NCBI RefSeq assembly: GCF_000521215.1 | Contig: NZ_KI928919.1 | Coordinates: forward strand, 499,442-563,441 | Length of the DNA stretch: 64,000 nucleotides | DNA from: Labrenzia sp. DG1229 | GTDB lineage: Bacteria; Pseudomonadota; Alphaproteobacteria; Rhizobiales; Stappiaceae | Reading direction: 5' to 3' | In this document: positions 1 through 7,565 of the stretch, piece after piece | How positions within the stretch are numbered: position 1 is the first letter of the stretch | Layout of the letters: the number at the start of each line of letters is the position of its first letter | Program-made: the position numbers and the translations under genes | Notes under the pieces: generated by a model | Database searches by the model: none | Told to the model about the DNA's origin: nothing | Seen by the model: only the letters and a program-made list of their open reading frames with translations

Positions 1-252
1 GGTTCCGGTGATCTTTCGAGCAGGAAGATCCGCGGCAAACGCCCCATCGTGACCATAGTAAAATGGAGACAGACCGCCTTTGCCGAACGCGCCGTCACCG
101 GGCAGGACATCAATGTAGACCGTGTTGCCCTGCAGATAGCCTTCCACCTGTTTTCCAGCGAGCCTTTCAGATTTGTCCGCAGCTGAACCAGTGCTGAGAC
201 CCGCGGCCAGAACGGCAAGGACAAGTGTGTGTTTCTGGAATGTTTTGAACAT
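1..252 (-). CDS. Small secreted protein, 3' part outside window
   Basis: The gene starts at an ATG on the minus strand (250-252) and stays open for 84 codons to the window edge. An AGAGGG ribosome site lies about 8 bases upstream. The N-terminus is a signal peptide: basic MFKTFQKH, then a hydrophobic stretch with LVLAVLAAG, and a likely cleavage after SAA near residue 22. The visible mature part is rich in glycine and aromatic residues (PGDGAFGKGGLSPFYYG). I do not recognise the family. It is divergent from the LysR gene that starts at 369, so it is a candidate target of that regulator. Confidence 0.7.
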   Translation of the reverse strand, partial: MFKTFQKHTLVLAVLAAGLSTGSAADKSERLAGKQVEGYLQGNTVYIDVLPGDGAFGKGGLSPFYYGHDGAFAADLPARKITGT

Positions 253-323
253 TTTTTCCCTCTTGAATACCATTGGAGATCCGTAGGTCATTCGCGCAGG
301 GCAAAATTCACACGCGCAAATCC

Positions 324-347
324 ATAAATCAAATTGATAGAATTTAT
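324..347. promoter_or_regulatory. AT-rich inverted repeat, candidate LysR operator
   Basis: ATAAAT (324-329) and ATTTAT (342-347) form an inverted repeat around a 12-base spacer, in a very AT-rich gap between the secreted-protein gene and the LysR gene. LysR-type regulators usually bind T-N11-A type dyads in such divergent promoters. The assignment is inferred from position and symmetry only. Confidence 0.4.
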
Positions 348-368
348 AAATAATATATATTTTTGATT

Positions 369-1283
369 ATGTTGGATATTCGCCTGCTCCAGACACTGAT
401 TGTTCTTGACGAAGAAAGAAGCGTGACATCGGCCGCCCGGCGCATGGGGGTCAGTCAACCGGCCATGAGCACAACGTTGCGGCGCTTGCGGGATCTGTTT
501 CAGGACCCGTTGTTCGTTCGTGCATCCAACGGCCTTCTCCCGACAGATACCGCCGTCGACTTGCTGAAAAAAGCGCGGGAAATCGTGCGCTTGGTCGACA
601 CGCTGGAAGCGGAGAAAACTCCCTTTGATCCCATGACCGCGGAGATGGAAATTCGCATCTCCGCATCGGACTTCGCGCTGGCGAGCATCTTGCCCAGTCT
701 GATACGGAAGCTTCAAAACGACGCTCCGAATGTCAGGATAACAGTTGCTCCACTGGTGATCGACACAGTCGTCGACTCATTGGAAAACGGGTCTCTCGAC
801 CTGACGGTCCTGCCGAATTTTCTGGCGCCGGACAACATGCAGATCAGAAGGCTTTTTGAAGCTGATTTCATTTATCTCATGCGGGACGGTCATCCATTGC
901 TTGAAGAGCCGGTCACGCTGGCAGCTCTGTCCCGATGCGAGCATCTGAGGGTTGCGCCGATATCCGTCCATCGTGCGAACCGCATCGAGAAAATATTCGG
1001 CAACGCCGGCCTGAACCGCAGAGTGCGACTGACGCTGTCCAACTATGTCTCGGCGTTCGAGGTTGTGAGAAACACCGATCTGATCATGTTGACACCACGC
1101 AACATCGTTCGGGAGCTGGGTGCCGGGTTTGCCACGTGCGAACCACCCTTCAAACTCGACCCAATCGCAATGAGTCTGATCTGGCATCCGAGGAAACAAA
1201 ACTCGAAATCGCATCGCTGGGTGCGTGATTATCTGGCTGAAGCGGTCAGGTCAGCTCCGGAGGCGATGTGTCCGGCCCATTGA
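369..1283 (+). CDS. LysR-family transcriptional regulator
   Basis: A 304-residue regulator of the usual LTTR length. The winged-helix domain covers residues 1-60 with the typical TSAARRMGVSQPAMSTTLRR recognition region, followed by LFVR. The rest is the periplasmic-binding-like effector domain. The sequence resembles the NodD/NahR-like branch (short DPLFVRASNGLLPT linker). The start is placed at the ATG at 369, giving MLDIRLLQTL; a TTG two codons earlier is possible. It is divergent from the secreted-protein gene across an AT-rich dyad. The effector is not predictable. Confidence 0.9.
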   Translation: MLDIRLLQTLIVLDEERSVTSAARRMGVSQPAMSTTLRRLRDLFQDPLFVRASNGLLPTDTAVDLLKKAREIVRLVDTLEAEKTPFDPMTAEMEIRISASDFALASILPSLIRKLQNDAPNVRITVAPLVIDTVVDSLENGSLDLTVLPNFLAPDNMQIRRLFEADFIYLMRDGHPLLEEPVTLAALSRCEHLRVAPISVHRANRIEKIFGNAGLNRRVRLTLSNYVSAFEVVRNTDLIMLTPRNIVRELGAGFATCEPPFKLDPIAMSLIWHPRKQNSKSHRWVRDYLAEAVRSAPEAMCPAH

Positions 1284-1635
1284 TTTCTTGAGGTTCATGT
1301 GGAAACAGGCAGCAACCCGTCCGGGCCTTTGCAGTCGAGGTAACCGCGTCGGTGGAGCTGACACCGGAAACAACAGACGGAGTAACTGGAGTACTCCGGT
1401 TTAGCAGAGCCATGTTGACGTTGGCACTACTGACAACCTGCACCGAGGGTCATCAAATTTCCCGATCCGGCAATGACCAGCGCATTGCGACACCCCTGAG
1501 GCTCGAACGCTTGCCTGAAGGCAGGAATGAATAGTTGCTGGCCACAGCTGAAGCGACCCGGAGATTTCTGGCACTGATGCCTGCTAGCGGCTAATCTGGC
1601 GCCAAAGCCAATCATCTGATTGTCTTCGCAATAAA
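1284..1635. other. Intergenic stretch without a convincing gene
   Basis: About 350 bases between the LysR gene and the protease gene. Short open frames exist but none shows a ribosome site or recognisable protein. One perfect 7-bp hairpin (CGGAGTA at 1378-1384, TACTCCG at 1392-1398) lies about 95 bases after the LysR stop. It has no T-run, so a terminator role is doubtful. Confidence 0.5.
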
Positions 1636-2959
1636 ATGCGGGAGTTGGTGCCGATTCTTGAATACGTTCTCACATTTTGCACGCGCACTGTACCTTGTGT
1701 CCTGGTGACGCTGTTTTTCAATGTATCGTCGCAAGCCGGCTCACCCGCCAGCGCCAGCGCAGGGGACTGGATCCGGCAAGCCACAACGCATGTCTGCGGC
1801 AAGGCGGATATGAGTGGTCTTCAGATACAGATCGCTCTTGCGGGCAGCTGGCTGCTTGAAGAAAGCTACCAGCCAAACAAGACCGCTCCTGTCAGGACAA
1901 GATTTCGACTGGTATTGCCGGGAGGTGATGAGTTGGCACTTGAATCGCGCCTGGCCAACGGAACGCTTCGTCAATTCCGCGCTTCCTATTCAAAGTTCGA
2001 CGGCAATGAACTCAGGCCGGCTCTTCTTTGCGATTGCCGATGGCAGCTGTACGGTTCGCTCTGCCCGCGAGATCCGCGAGGAAGAAGGTCCCTGGGTCTT
2101 TCTCGATCAGCTCGAGGATGACCTTGAAACACTGAGATGGGCTGAAACACTTCAGGCTCCCTGGCCGGAAGGTGTGGACCCGGGTGGTGTCAGGGTTGCA
2201 CTCGTCGATTCAGGACTTGCCTACGATCTGCCGCTTTTTGCGAGCCGGCTTGCGCGCGACGACGACGGGGAGCCAATCGGTTATGATTTCTGGGACATGG
2301 ATCCCTGGCCTTATGACGGAGACACTTCCCGTGGCCCATTTCTGCCGATACGCCACGGGACGGCTGTTGCCTCCATATTGGCACGGGAGGCCCCGAACGC
2401 CGCGCTGGTCCCCTATCGCTATCCCCGGCCGGACATGAGCAGACTGACCGATCTGGTCGAACACGCTCTCGAACATGGGATTAAGATCATTGCCATGCCG
2501 CTCGGGAGCCGGAAACCGGACGATCGGAAGGCATTTGAAGACGCGCTGAAAAACAAGGACATTCTGGCAATCGTCTCCGCCGGCAATGACGGCCGGGACA
2601 TCGACAAGGACCCTGTCTACCCGGCGGGGCTGGAGCTTGAGAATATCCTGACAGTCACGTCCGCAGATGCCTTCGGCAGACTGGCGACGGGTTCCAACTG
2701 GGGTGGCAAAGGCGTCGACATCATGCTGCCTGCGGAAAACATCGAGGTGACGGATTTCAGAGGCGCCACCGGCGTGACATCGGGATCAAGTTATGCGGTG
2801 CCTCGACTTGCCGCGCTGGCAGCGCGCATTCTTGCCGATGACCCGGGTCTTACGGTACCGGAACTCAAGGCAAGGATCCTCGAACGCGCATCACCTTCTC
2901 CGTTTGAGCGGCAGGGCGCCGTTGCTACAGGATGGATTCCCGACCCGGAAACAGATTGA
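1636..2959 (+). pseudogene. Secreted subtilisin-like (S8) serine protease, apparently frameshifted
   Basis: Two overlapping frames together make one protein. Frame one starts at ATG 1636 with a signal-peptide-like N-terminus (hydrophobic VPCVLVTLFFNVSSQAGSPA) and runs sensibly to about 2026 (YSKFDGNELRPALL), then degenerates to a stop at 2119-2121. The second frame carries on coherently from about 2027 (LFFAIADGSCTV) to the stop at 2957-2959 and holds the S8 catalytic domain: Asp in VALVDSG, His in PIRHGTAV, oxyanion Asn in SAGND and Ser in SGSSYAVP. Joining them needs one extra base skipped near CTTCTTTGCG. All catalytic residues are intact, so this is a recent mutation, a sequence error or, less likely, slippage. 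The gene is convergent with a second secreted protease gene, stops only three bases apart. Confidence 0.75.
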
Positions 2960-2962
2960 GAT

Positions 2963-5008
2963 TTACTTGCGCCGCGGCGCGGGCGGCGCGTTGTCAATGA
3001 AACGGCGTGCCGCCTGTGCTTGCCTCGGATCTGCCTTCAGCAACGTCCGATATCCCGCTTCGGCCAGTTCCGGATCGCCACCCCAAACACCTGATTGAAT
3101 GGAAAACCGAAGCGCCTGCGGGTCGTCGGGCGCAGCCTTGAGAAGCCAGCGGGCATGGTCGGTCATGTCTTCAAAACGGGTCGCCAGTTGGAGCGAAACC
3201 AGAAGAGACATCCGGGAATTGATGGAGTTCGGCACCTGATCAGACGCTTGTCCATGAAGGCTTATCGCGGCGTCGAAGTCCCCCGCCTGAGCCAGAAGGC
3301 GTCCTGCTTCCAGGAGCTGGCCATGGTTCGACGACGCTTTGCATGTTTTGGAAAGCTGTCCAAGCGCCTCCTCCTGCCGTTCACCTGCCAGAACGGAATC
3401 GATGGCGGTCGCACACGCGGCGAAATTGATCCCGAGCCGGTTCGTCATCCTGGTGGCTTCGGGACTTTCCCGCTGCTGGAGGAGCAATTGTATCGCCGAG
3501 ACGGGTATGGCTTCGTACCTGCCGTCTCCACCACCCACTGCGATGCCTGCAAGGTCTCCGTCCCCGTCGACCAGAGCTCCACCGCTGACGCCGGGTTGCA
3601 TGCGGGCACGCACATGGAGCCGCCCGAGATCGGCTCCTTCCGCAGGCGCCAGAATAAGTTCACCCGGCTCGAAGACACGCACTTCCCGTTGCGCAATGTC
3701 GGCACCAATTGCGTAGTATGGTCCTTCTGCCGGTCTTGCCGACGCCGGATCTAGTATCTGTCCGTCTTCGGGCAATCCATCCACCTTCAAAAGGACAAGA
3801 TCACCGCGAAAGGCTGACGGAACGACCTTGGCGGTTTTCGGACCGCCGGGAGTATGAACCGTCGCATCCTTGCGGTTCCCGACCACATGCCGGTTGGTGA
3901 CGAGCAGGTCGCTCGCGATCCTGGTCGCACTGCCAACCGGATCGAAACTGGACACCGGAAAGACAGCCTGGCGCAGCGCGCAGACTGCGGACGGATGCGG
4001 GCAATCCGGATCGGAATTTTCTTGTGCAGCCAAATCCGTTTGCCTGGTCGGCTCAACGAACGACAACGTGACGGTCTTCTCCGTACCGCCTCTCAGCATC
4101 CTGACATCAACAGCAGTCGTTTGTGGTGGCAAAAGCGCGAGCGCCGTGAGTGCGTCCCGTGGTGTGCGTGTTCGACGGGATCCGATCTCCAGTATCAGGT
4201 CACCGGTTTCGATACCGGCGGCGTGCGCCTTGCCACCTGTGCGCACCGTTCCAACAACGGGTGCGGCAACCTTTGCAAGTTGGGCGTTGTCGGCGGAGCC
4301 GAGTCTCCAGTCAGCAGACAGGTATTCGACCTTGCCATCTGCAAGAAGGGCGTCGGTCACACGCATCAACAACTTGGCAGAGACGGCAAAATTCACGCCG
4401 ATATTCGCATCCGCTCCGGACGCAAAAATAGCGGACATCATGCCGATCAACCGGCCCTCCGCGTCGACCAATGCGCCACCCGAGGAGCCCGGATTTGCAG
4501 CGGCATCTGTTTGAACGAAATCCTCGACCGCATTGAAGCCCGCATTTGTGACCCCGACCGCTGAAACGACGCCGCAGGTGACAGATAGCCCAAGTCCGAA
4601 TGCATTGCCGATCGCGCAGGCCGGCTGCGCCAAACCCGGGGCAGGGCTGATTTCAAACGGCACCAGATCGGTCTCGACGGACAACAGGGCAATATCGCTT
4701 GCCCCATCGCTGGCGACCAGGCGAGCCGGCAATACTCTTCCATCTGAAAGACGAACATCGACACGCTCTGCAGGTTCCACGACATGGAAGGCTGTTGCGA
4801 TAACCCCGGGCCGCACAACCACGCCACTGCCTTCCGGTGCGGTGCCGGGAGACGCGCCTTGTCCGCCTTGCTCGTGTCCGGGCCATACAGGAAGGACAGA
4901 GACGACGTGTTCCAGCGTTTCCTCAGGCATGGCCGACAACGGACCCGTGGCCAGGAACAGGCACACAATCAAGGCAAAGAAAACAGAAAAACCAGTACGA
5001 CGAGGCAT
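2963..5008 (-). CDS. Secreted protease with two trypsin-like domains, PDZ and TPR-like tail
   Basis: 681 residues from the ATG at 5006-5008, chosen because GGAG lies 8 bases upstream; a TTG ten codons earlier lacks this. After a signal peptide (VFFALIVCLFLATGPLSA) comes a DegP-like domain with His in ATAFHVV, Asp in SDIALL and Ser in NPGSSGGAL. A PDZ-like segment (HAAGIETGDLILEIGSR) follows. A second trypsin-like domain has its own triad: His in TNRHVV, Asp in GDLVLL and Ser in QPGVSGGAL. The C-terminal 150 residues are helical and TPR-like. It is periplasmic or exported. Ordinary DegP/DegS proteins have one protease domain and one or two PDZ domains, so the tandem protease layout is unusual. 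Substrate unknown. Confidence 0.88.
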   Translation of the reverse strand: MPRRTGFSVFFALIVCLFLATGPLSAMPEETLEHVVSVLPVWPGHEQGGQGASPGTAPEGSGVVVRPGVIATAFHVVEPAERVDVRLSDGRVLPARLVASDGASDIALLSVETDLVPFEISPAPGLAQPACAIGNAFGLGLSVTCGVVSAVGVTNAGFNAVEDFVQTDAAANPGSSGGALVDAEGRLIGMMSAIFASGADANIGVNFAVSAKLLMRVTDALLADGKVEYLSADWRLGSADNAQLAKVAAPVVGTVRTGGKAHAAGIETGDLILEIGSRRTRTPRDALTALALLPPQTTAVDVRMLRGGTEKTVTLSFVEPTRQTDLAAQENSDPDCPHPSAVCALRQAVFPVSSFDPVGSATRIASDLLVTNRHVVGNRKDATVHTPGGPKTAKVVPSAFRGDLVLLKVDGLPEDGQILDPASARPAEGPYYAIGADIAQREVRVFEPGELILAPAEGADLGRLHVRARMQPGVSGGALVDGDGDLAGIAVGGGDGRYEAIPVSAIQLLLQQRESPEATRMTNRLGINFAACATAIDSVLAGERQEEALGQLSKTCKASSNHGQLLEAGRLLAQAGDFDAAISLHGQASDQVPNSINSRMSLLVSLQLATRFEDMTDHARWLLKAAPDDPQALRFSIQSGVWGGDPELAEAGYRTLLKADPRQAQAARRFIDNAPPAPRRK

Positions 5009-5137
5009 CCGAAGCTCCGGAATTAGGATGAAACGCAAGTCACGTTTTCAGGTCATTTGAACTTAGACCCATCAGCTCTTGTCGAAAAGCCGGTCCTGAC
5101 ATCTTCGACCTGTCAGTAGCTGGTGAACCGGACTGAC

Positions 5138-5506
5138 ATGCACGGTGCCCCGAGCCGGATGAGCTTCAACATAACCCGTCCTGTGGTCGCCAACCCTGTC
5201 TTTGACGTGCATTGCCTCGATCCGGGAGCGTCCAACCGTTTTCCGGACGCTGAATTGTATTCTCCCTGCGGCCCATCATCTATTGGACGCCCCCAGATCG
5301 GAGCAATCCATGAAGACCGGGTTTCGGAAGGCGGCGAGAACAAGAAGATCAGGGTGGAAAGCGCCGCCTGCTCCGGTGATCTTGAGTGGTGCGTCACAAG
5401 TATTTCCGAAGAGGGGTCTGAAAATGACGTTTCGCTCAACGTCCTTGATCAGCAAGCCGACGGAGACTGGATGAGCACCCGCGACAGCTTGAACAAGACC
5501 CCGTAA
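5138..5506 (+). CDS. Hypothetical acidic protein
   Basis: An open frame of 122 residues from ATG 5138 (a GTG at 5123 and an ATG at 5159 are alternatives). I recognise no family. It is rich in Asp, Glu and Ser in its second half (EDRVSEGGENKKIR, SISEEGSENDVSLNVLDQQ). Codon choice, with mostly G or C in third positions, looks coding, but no ribosome site is convincing and the opposite strand is also open in part. Treat as tentative. Confidence 0.35.
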   Translation: MHGAPSRMSFNITRPVVANPVFDVHCLDPGASNRFPDAELYSPCGPSSIGRPQIGAIHEDRVSEGGENKKIRVESAACSGDLEWCVTSISEEGSENDVSLNVLDQQADGDWMSTRDSLNKTP

Positions 5507-5614
5507 GCAAGAAGTTTCGAAACAGTCGCATGCCCAACCCATGCTCGCACGCATCTGACTGCGCATGATCCTGAGATCGTCACTCGGCAAGGCTGCTTTC
5601 CGGATATCGTTTCG

Positions 5615-5866
5615 TCAAGCCGCGTCGGTCTGGTCGAGATCGCCAAGTGCCACACGATTGCCTTCCTCGATGTTGTACATGACAATTTCTATGGCGTGCT
5701 CCGGTGACAGTCGCGTTTCGTCCTGCAGGGCAATCAGGTTGCCGACAACCTGGCTGGAAACTGCAAGCAACTCTGCGGGACAGAGCGTATCCTGGTATCT
5801 GCAAAGGACTCCGACCAACTCCTGACGCAGAGTAAAGTGTGTGTTCGACGGGACAGCATACTTCAT
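5615..5866 (-). CDS. Small hypothetical protein (83 residues)
   Basis: The start ATG at 5864-5866 follows AGAGGAAG at good spacing. The product looks like a folded helical cytosolic protein without signal peptide or membrane span (LRQELVGVLCRYQDTL, then LSPEHAIEIVMYNIEEGNR). I do not recognise the family. It stands alone, with AT-rich DNA upstream. Confidence 0.65.
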   Translation of the reverse strand: MKYAVPSNTHFTLRQELVGVLCRYQDTLCPAELLAVSSQVVGNLIALQDETRLSPEHAIEIVMYNIEEGNRVALGDLDQTDAA

Positions 5867-6474
5867 GACCTAACTTCCTCTAAACGCACTAAAAAAAACA
5901 ATTGACCATCAAAATTCGGCTCGAAGCCGTATGTTCGTCATGTTGCAATCGGGTGAAAGAAGGCGTCGCGACCCGATCGGGTCAACCAGTTAAGGTCGCC
6001 ACTTCCAAACAATACTAAGCACTATTAACAATATAGCGTGAATTTCAATAATCAGACACGCACTTAATAAGTGACAATTTAACTGCAAAAGCCACCGATG
6101 GAATATTACTTGAAAAGTTACCTGATTTCAATTTTGACTCATCAACGTCACATCCCCTTTCAAATTGGCCTGTCGAAACCAAACTGATCAAACGTGGGTG
6201 TCCAGTGACTGTGGCAGTCAGCAGTTGCGATGCAGTGCAACTCGGCATGACAAGCAAGGGAACCAGCGAGTTCCGACTTTCAGCGTCAATGCGTAAACAG
6301 ACGAGGAAGATTGAGCACTCAGGTTTTGAGTTGCACCGTCCTACCAGCAGCCACGCATTTCAGGCGCATCAGGTTTCGCGAATAATTTCATAGCCCATTC
6401 GGGTGATGTACCGTCTCGAGCACGCGATATAATTTAACAATTACTTAGTGAATGTATTTTGAGGGGAAATTCCG
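5867..6474. other. Long AT-rich intergenic region with a palindrome
   Basis: About 600 bases with markedly lower GC than the neighbours and no convincing gene. It contains the perfect 14-bp palindrome GACCCGATCGGGTC at 5970-5983, a candidate operator. The region carries the promoters of the small gene on the left and the VPLPA-CTERM gene on the right. Confidence 0.5.
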
Positions 6475-7371
6475 ATGAAAACCATTTTTGGACCTGCACT
6501 CCTGCTTGGCGCGATTGCAATCATGCCTGTGGGTGCGAACGCAGCGCCGTCTGTTCTTGCAAATACACAATTTACACTCGGCTCGACCTGCAGTTTCAAC
6601 TCCTCCGCTTCGGGGAGCGTTGCGGCCTCTTGCGGGTCCTATTCCTCAGGCGATGGCATTGATGCCCGTGCCGGTTTCGGCAGCATCGGCATCAGAACGA
6701 AGGCTGAAGGACCAAGCAGCGTCTTAGGTACAGGCGCACCAGAGGAAAGTGACTTCTGGCGCGGCGCGGCAGCTATGAACGACACGCTTTCATTTTCCGT
6801 CGACAGCGGGACCTTACGGCTTTTCACGGATATCGCGATCTCCTTGATCGAGGAAGTCAGCGGTTCCTTCGGTGGTAGTTCCCTGCCCTTTGGCCGCAAC
6901 ATTTTTTCTGTAAGGATCGGCGATGAAACGATCTTCCAACGAAGACACGAATACACGAACAGTTTGACAACGGGACTTGCCAGCCTGTCGTCCACCGACG
7001 ATTTCGGGTCAGCCGGGAGAGGCTTCGTCGATCTGGCGTTTACCGGAGGATCGCTCGATCTGCACGCAAGCCTTTATTCGGAATCCAGATGCGGTGCCAT
7101 GCATACCGGAAACTTTTTCAACAAGACCGGCTCATGCCTGCTCGGGGTAGATGCCTTCAACAGCTTGCGGCTAGTCGGGTCGTCCGTCTTCGATACGGAT
7201 GGCAACGAGGTATCCGGTGGCTTCAAGAGCTCGGAGAGCGGGTTTGACTATTCTGTCGGCGTCCCGCCGCACGGCCCTGTTCCAATTCCTCTTCCAGCCA
7301 CACTTCCCTTGCTTGCCGGGGGTTTGGCTGTTCTGTTCTTCGGCCGCAGAAAGGCGACACAGGCCAGTTAA
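6475..7371 (+). CDS. Secreted VPLPA-CTERM sorting-domain protein
   Basis: 298 residues. The signal peptide MKTIFGPALLLGAIAIMPVG ends near ANAA. The mature part is Ser/Gly-rich and probably beta-rich. The C-terminus carries the three-part sorting signal: the motif PIPLPATLPLL, a hydrophobic span (AGGLAVLFF) and a basic end (GRRKATQAS). In alphaproteobacteria such VPLPA-CTERM tails are processed by an exosortase at the inner membrane, and the proteins end up on the surface or in the matrix, often linked to exopolysaccharide export. No exosortase gene is visible in the window. A GAGGGG-type site precedes the ATG. A second such protein lies at 60484-61065. Confidence 0.85.
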   Translation: MKTIFGPALLLGAIAIMPVGANAAPSVLANTQFTLGSTCSFNSSASGSVAASCGSYSSGDGIDARAGFGSIGIRTKAEGPSSVLGTGAPEESDFWRGAAAMNDTLSFSVDSGTLRLFTDIAISLIEEVSGSFGGSSLPFGRNIFSVRIGDETIFQRRHEYTNSLTTGLASLSSTDDFGSAGRGFVDLAFTGGSLDLHASLYSESRCGAMHTGNFFNKTGSCLLGVDAFNSLRLVGSSVFDTDGNEVSGGFKSSESGFDYSVGVPPHGPVPIPLPATLPLLAGGLAVLFFGRRKATQAS

Positions 7372-7420
7372 ATCCCAAGTTCAGACAGACAATAACCTCA
7401 AGCTCACTCTTCCTGTCGCT

Positions 7421-7443
7421 CCGACGCAGGTATCCTGCGTCGG
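7421..7443 (+). terminator. Perfect 10-bp hairpin after the VPLPA-CTERM gene
   Basis: CCGACGCAGG (7421-7430) pairs perfectly with CCTGCGTCGG (7434-7443) across a three-base loop, 50 bases after the stop. No T-run follows, so termination is inferred from the strength and place of the stem. Confidence 0.55.
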
Positions 7444-7565
7444 GGCAAATTGGCGATTGGCCAGCTATCAGCCCATTCGATAGCTGTTGCAGGCATACAC
7501 CGACTAACTCCTCATTCGTACCGACTTCCATTTTCCGTTACTTCGGATGACGTGATCAGTGTCTT

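Noticed and set aside
1352..1534. Short open frame after the LysR gene
   Set aside because: No ribosome site, no family resemblance and odd amino acid composition; treated as non-coding.
2020..2035. Programmed +1 slip at CTTCTTTGCG in the protease gene, like prfB
   Set aside because: The site resembles the CTTT slip but lacks the in-frame stop and upstream ribosome-like site that drive prfB slippage, so mutation or sequence error is simpler.
6205..6393. Short open frame in the AT-rich gap
   Set aside because: Composition differs from real genes here, no ribosome site, and it lies in promoter-like DNA.
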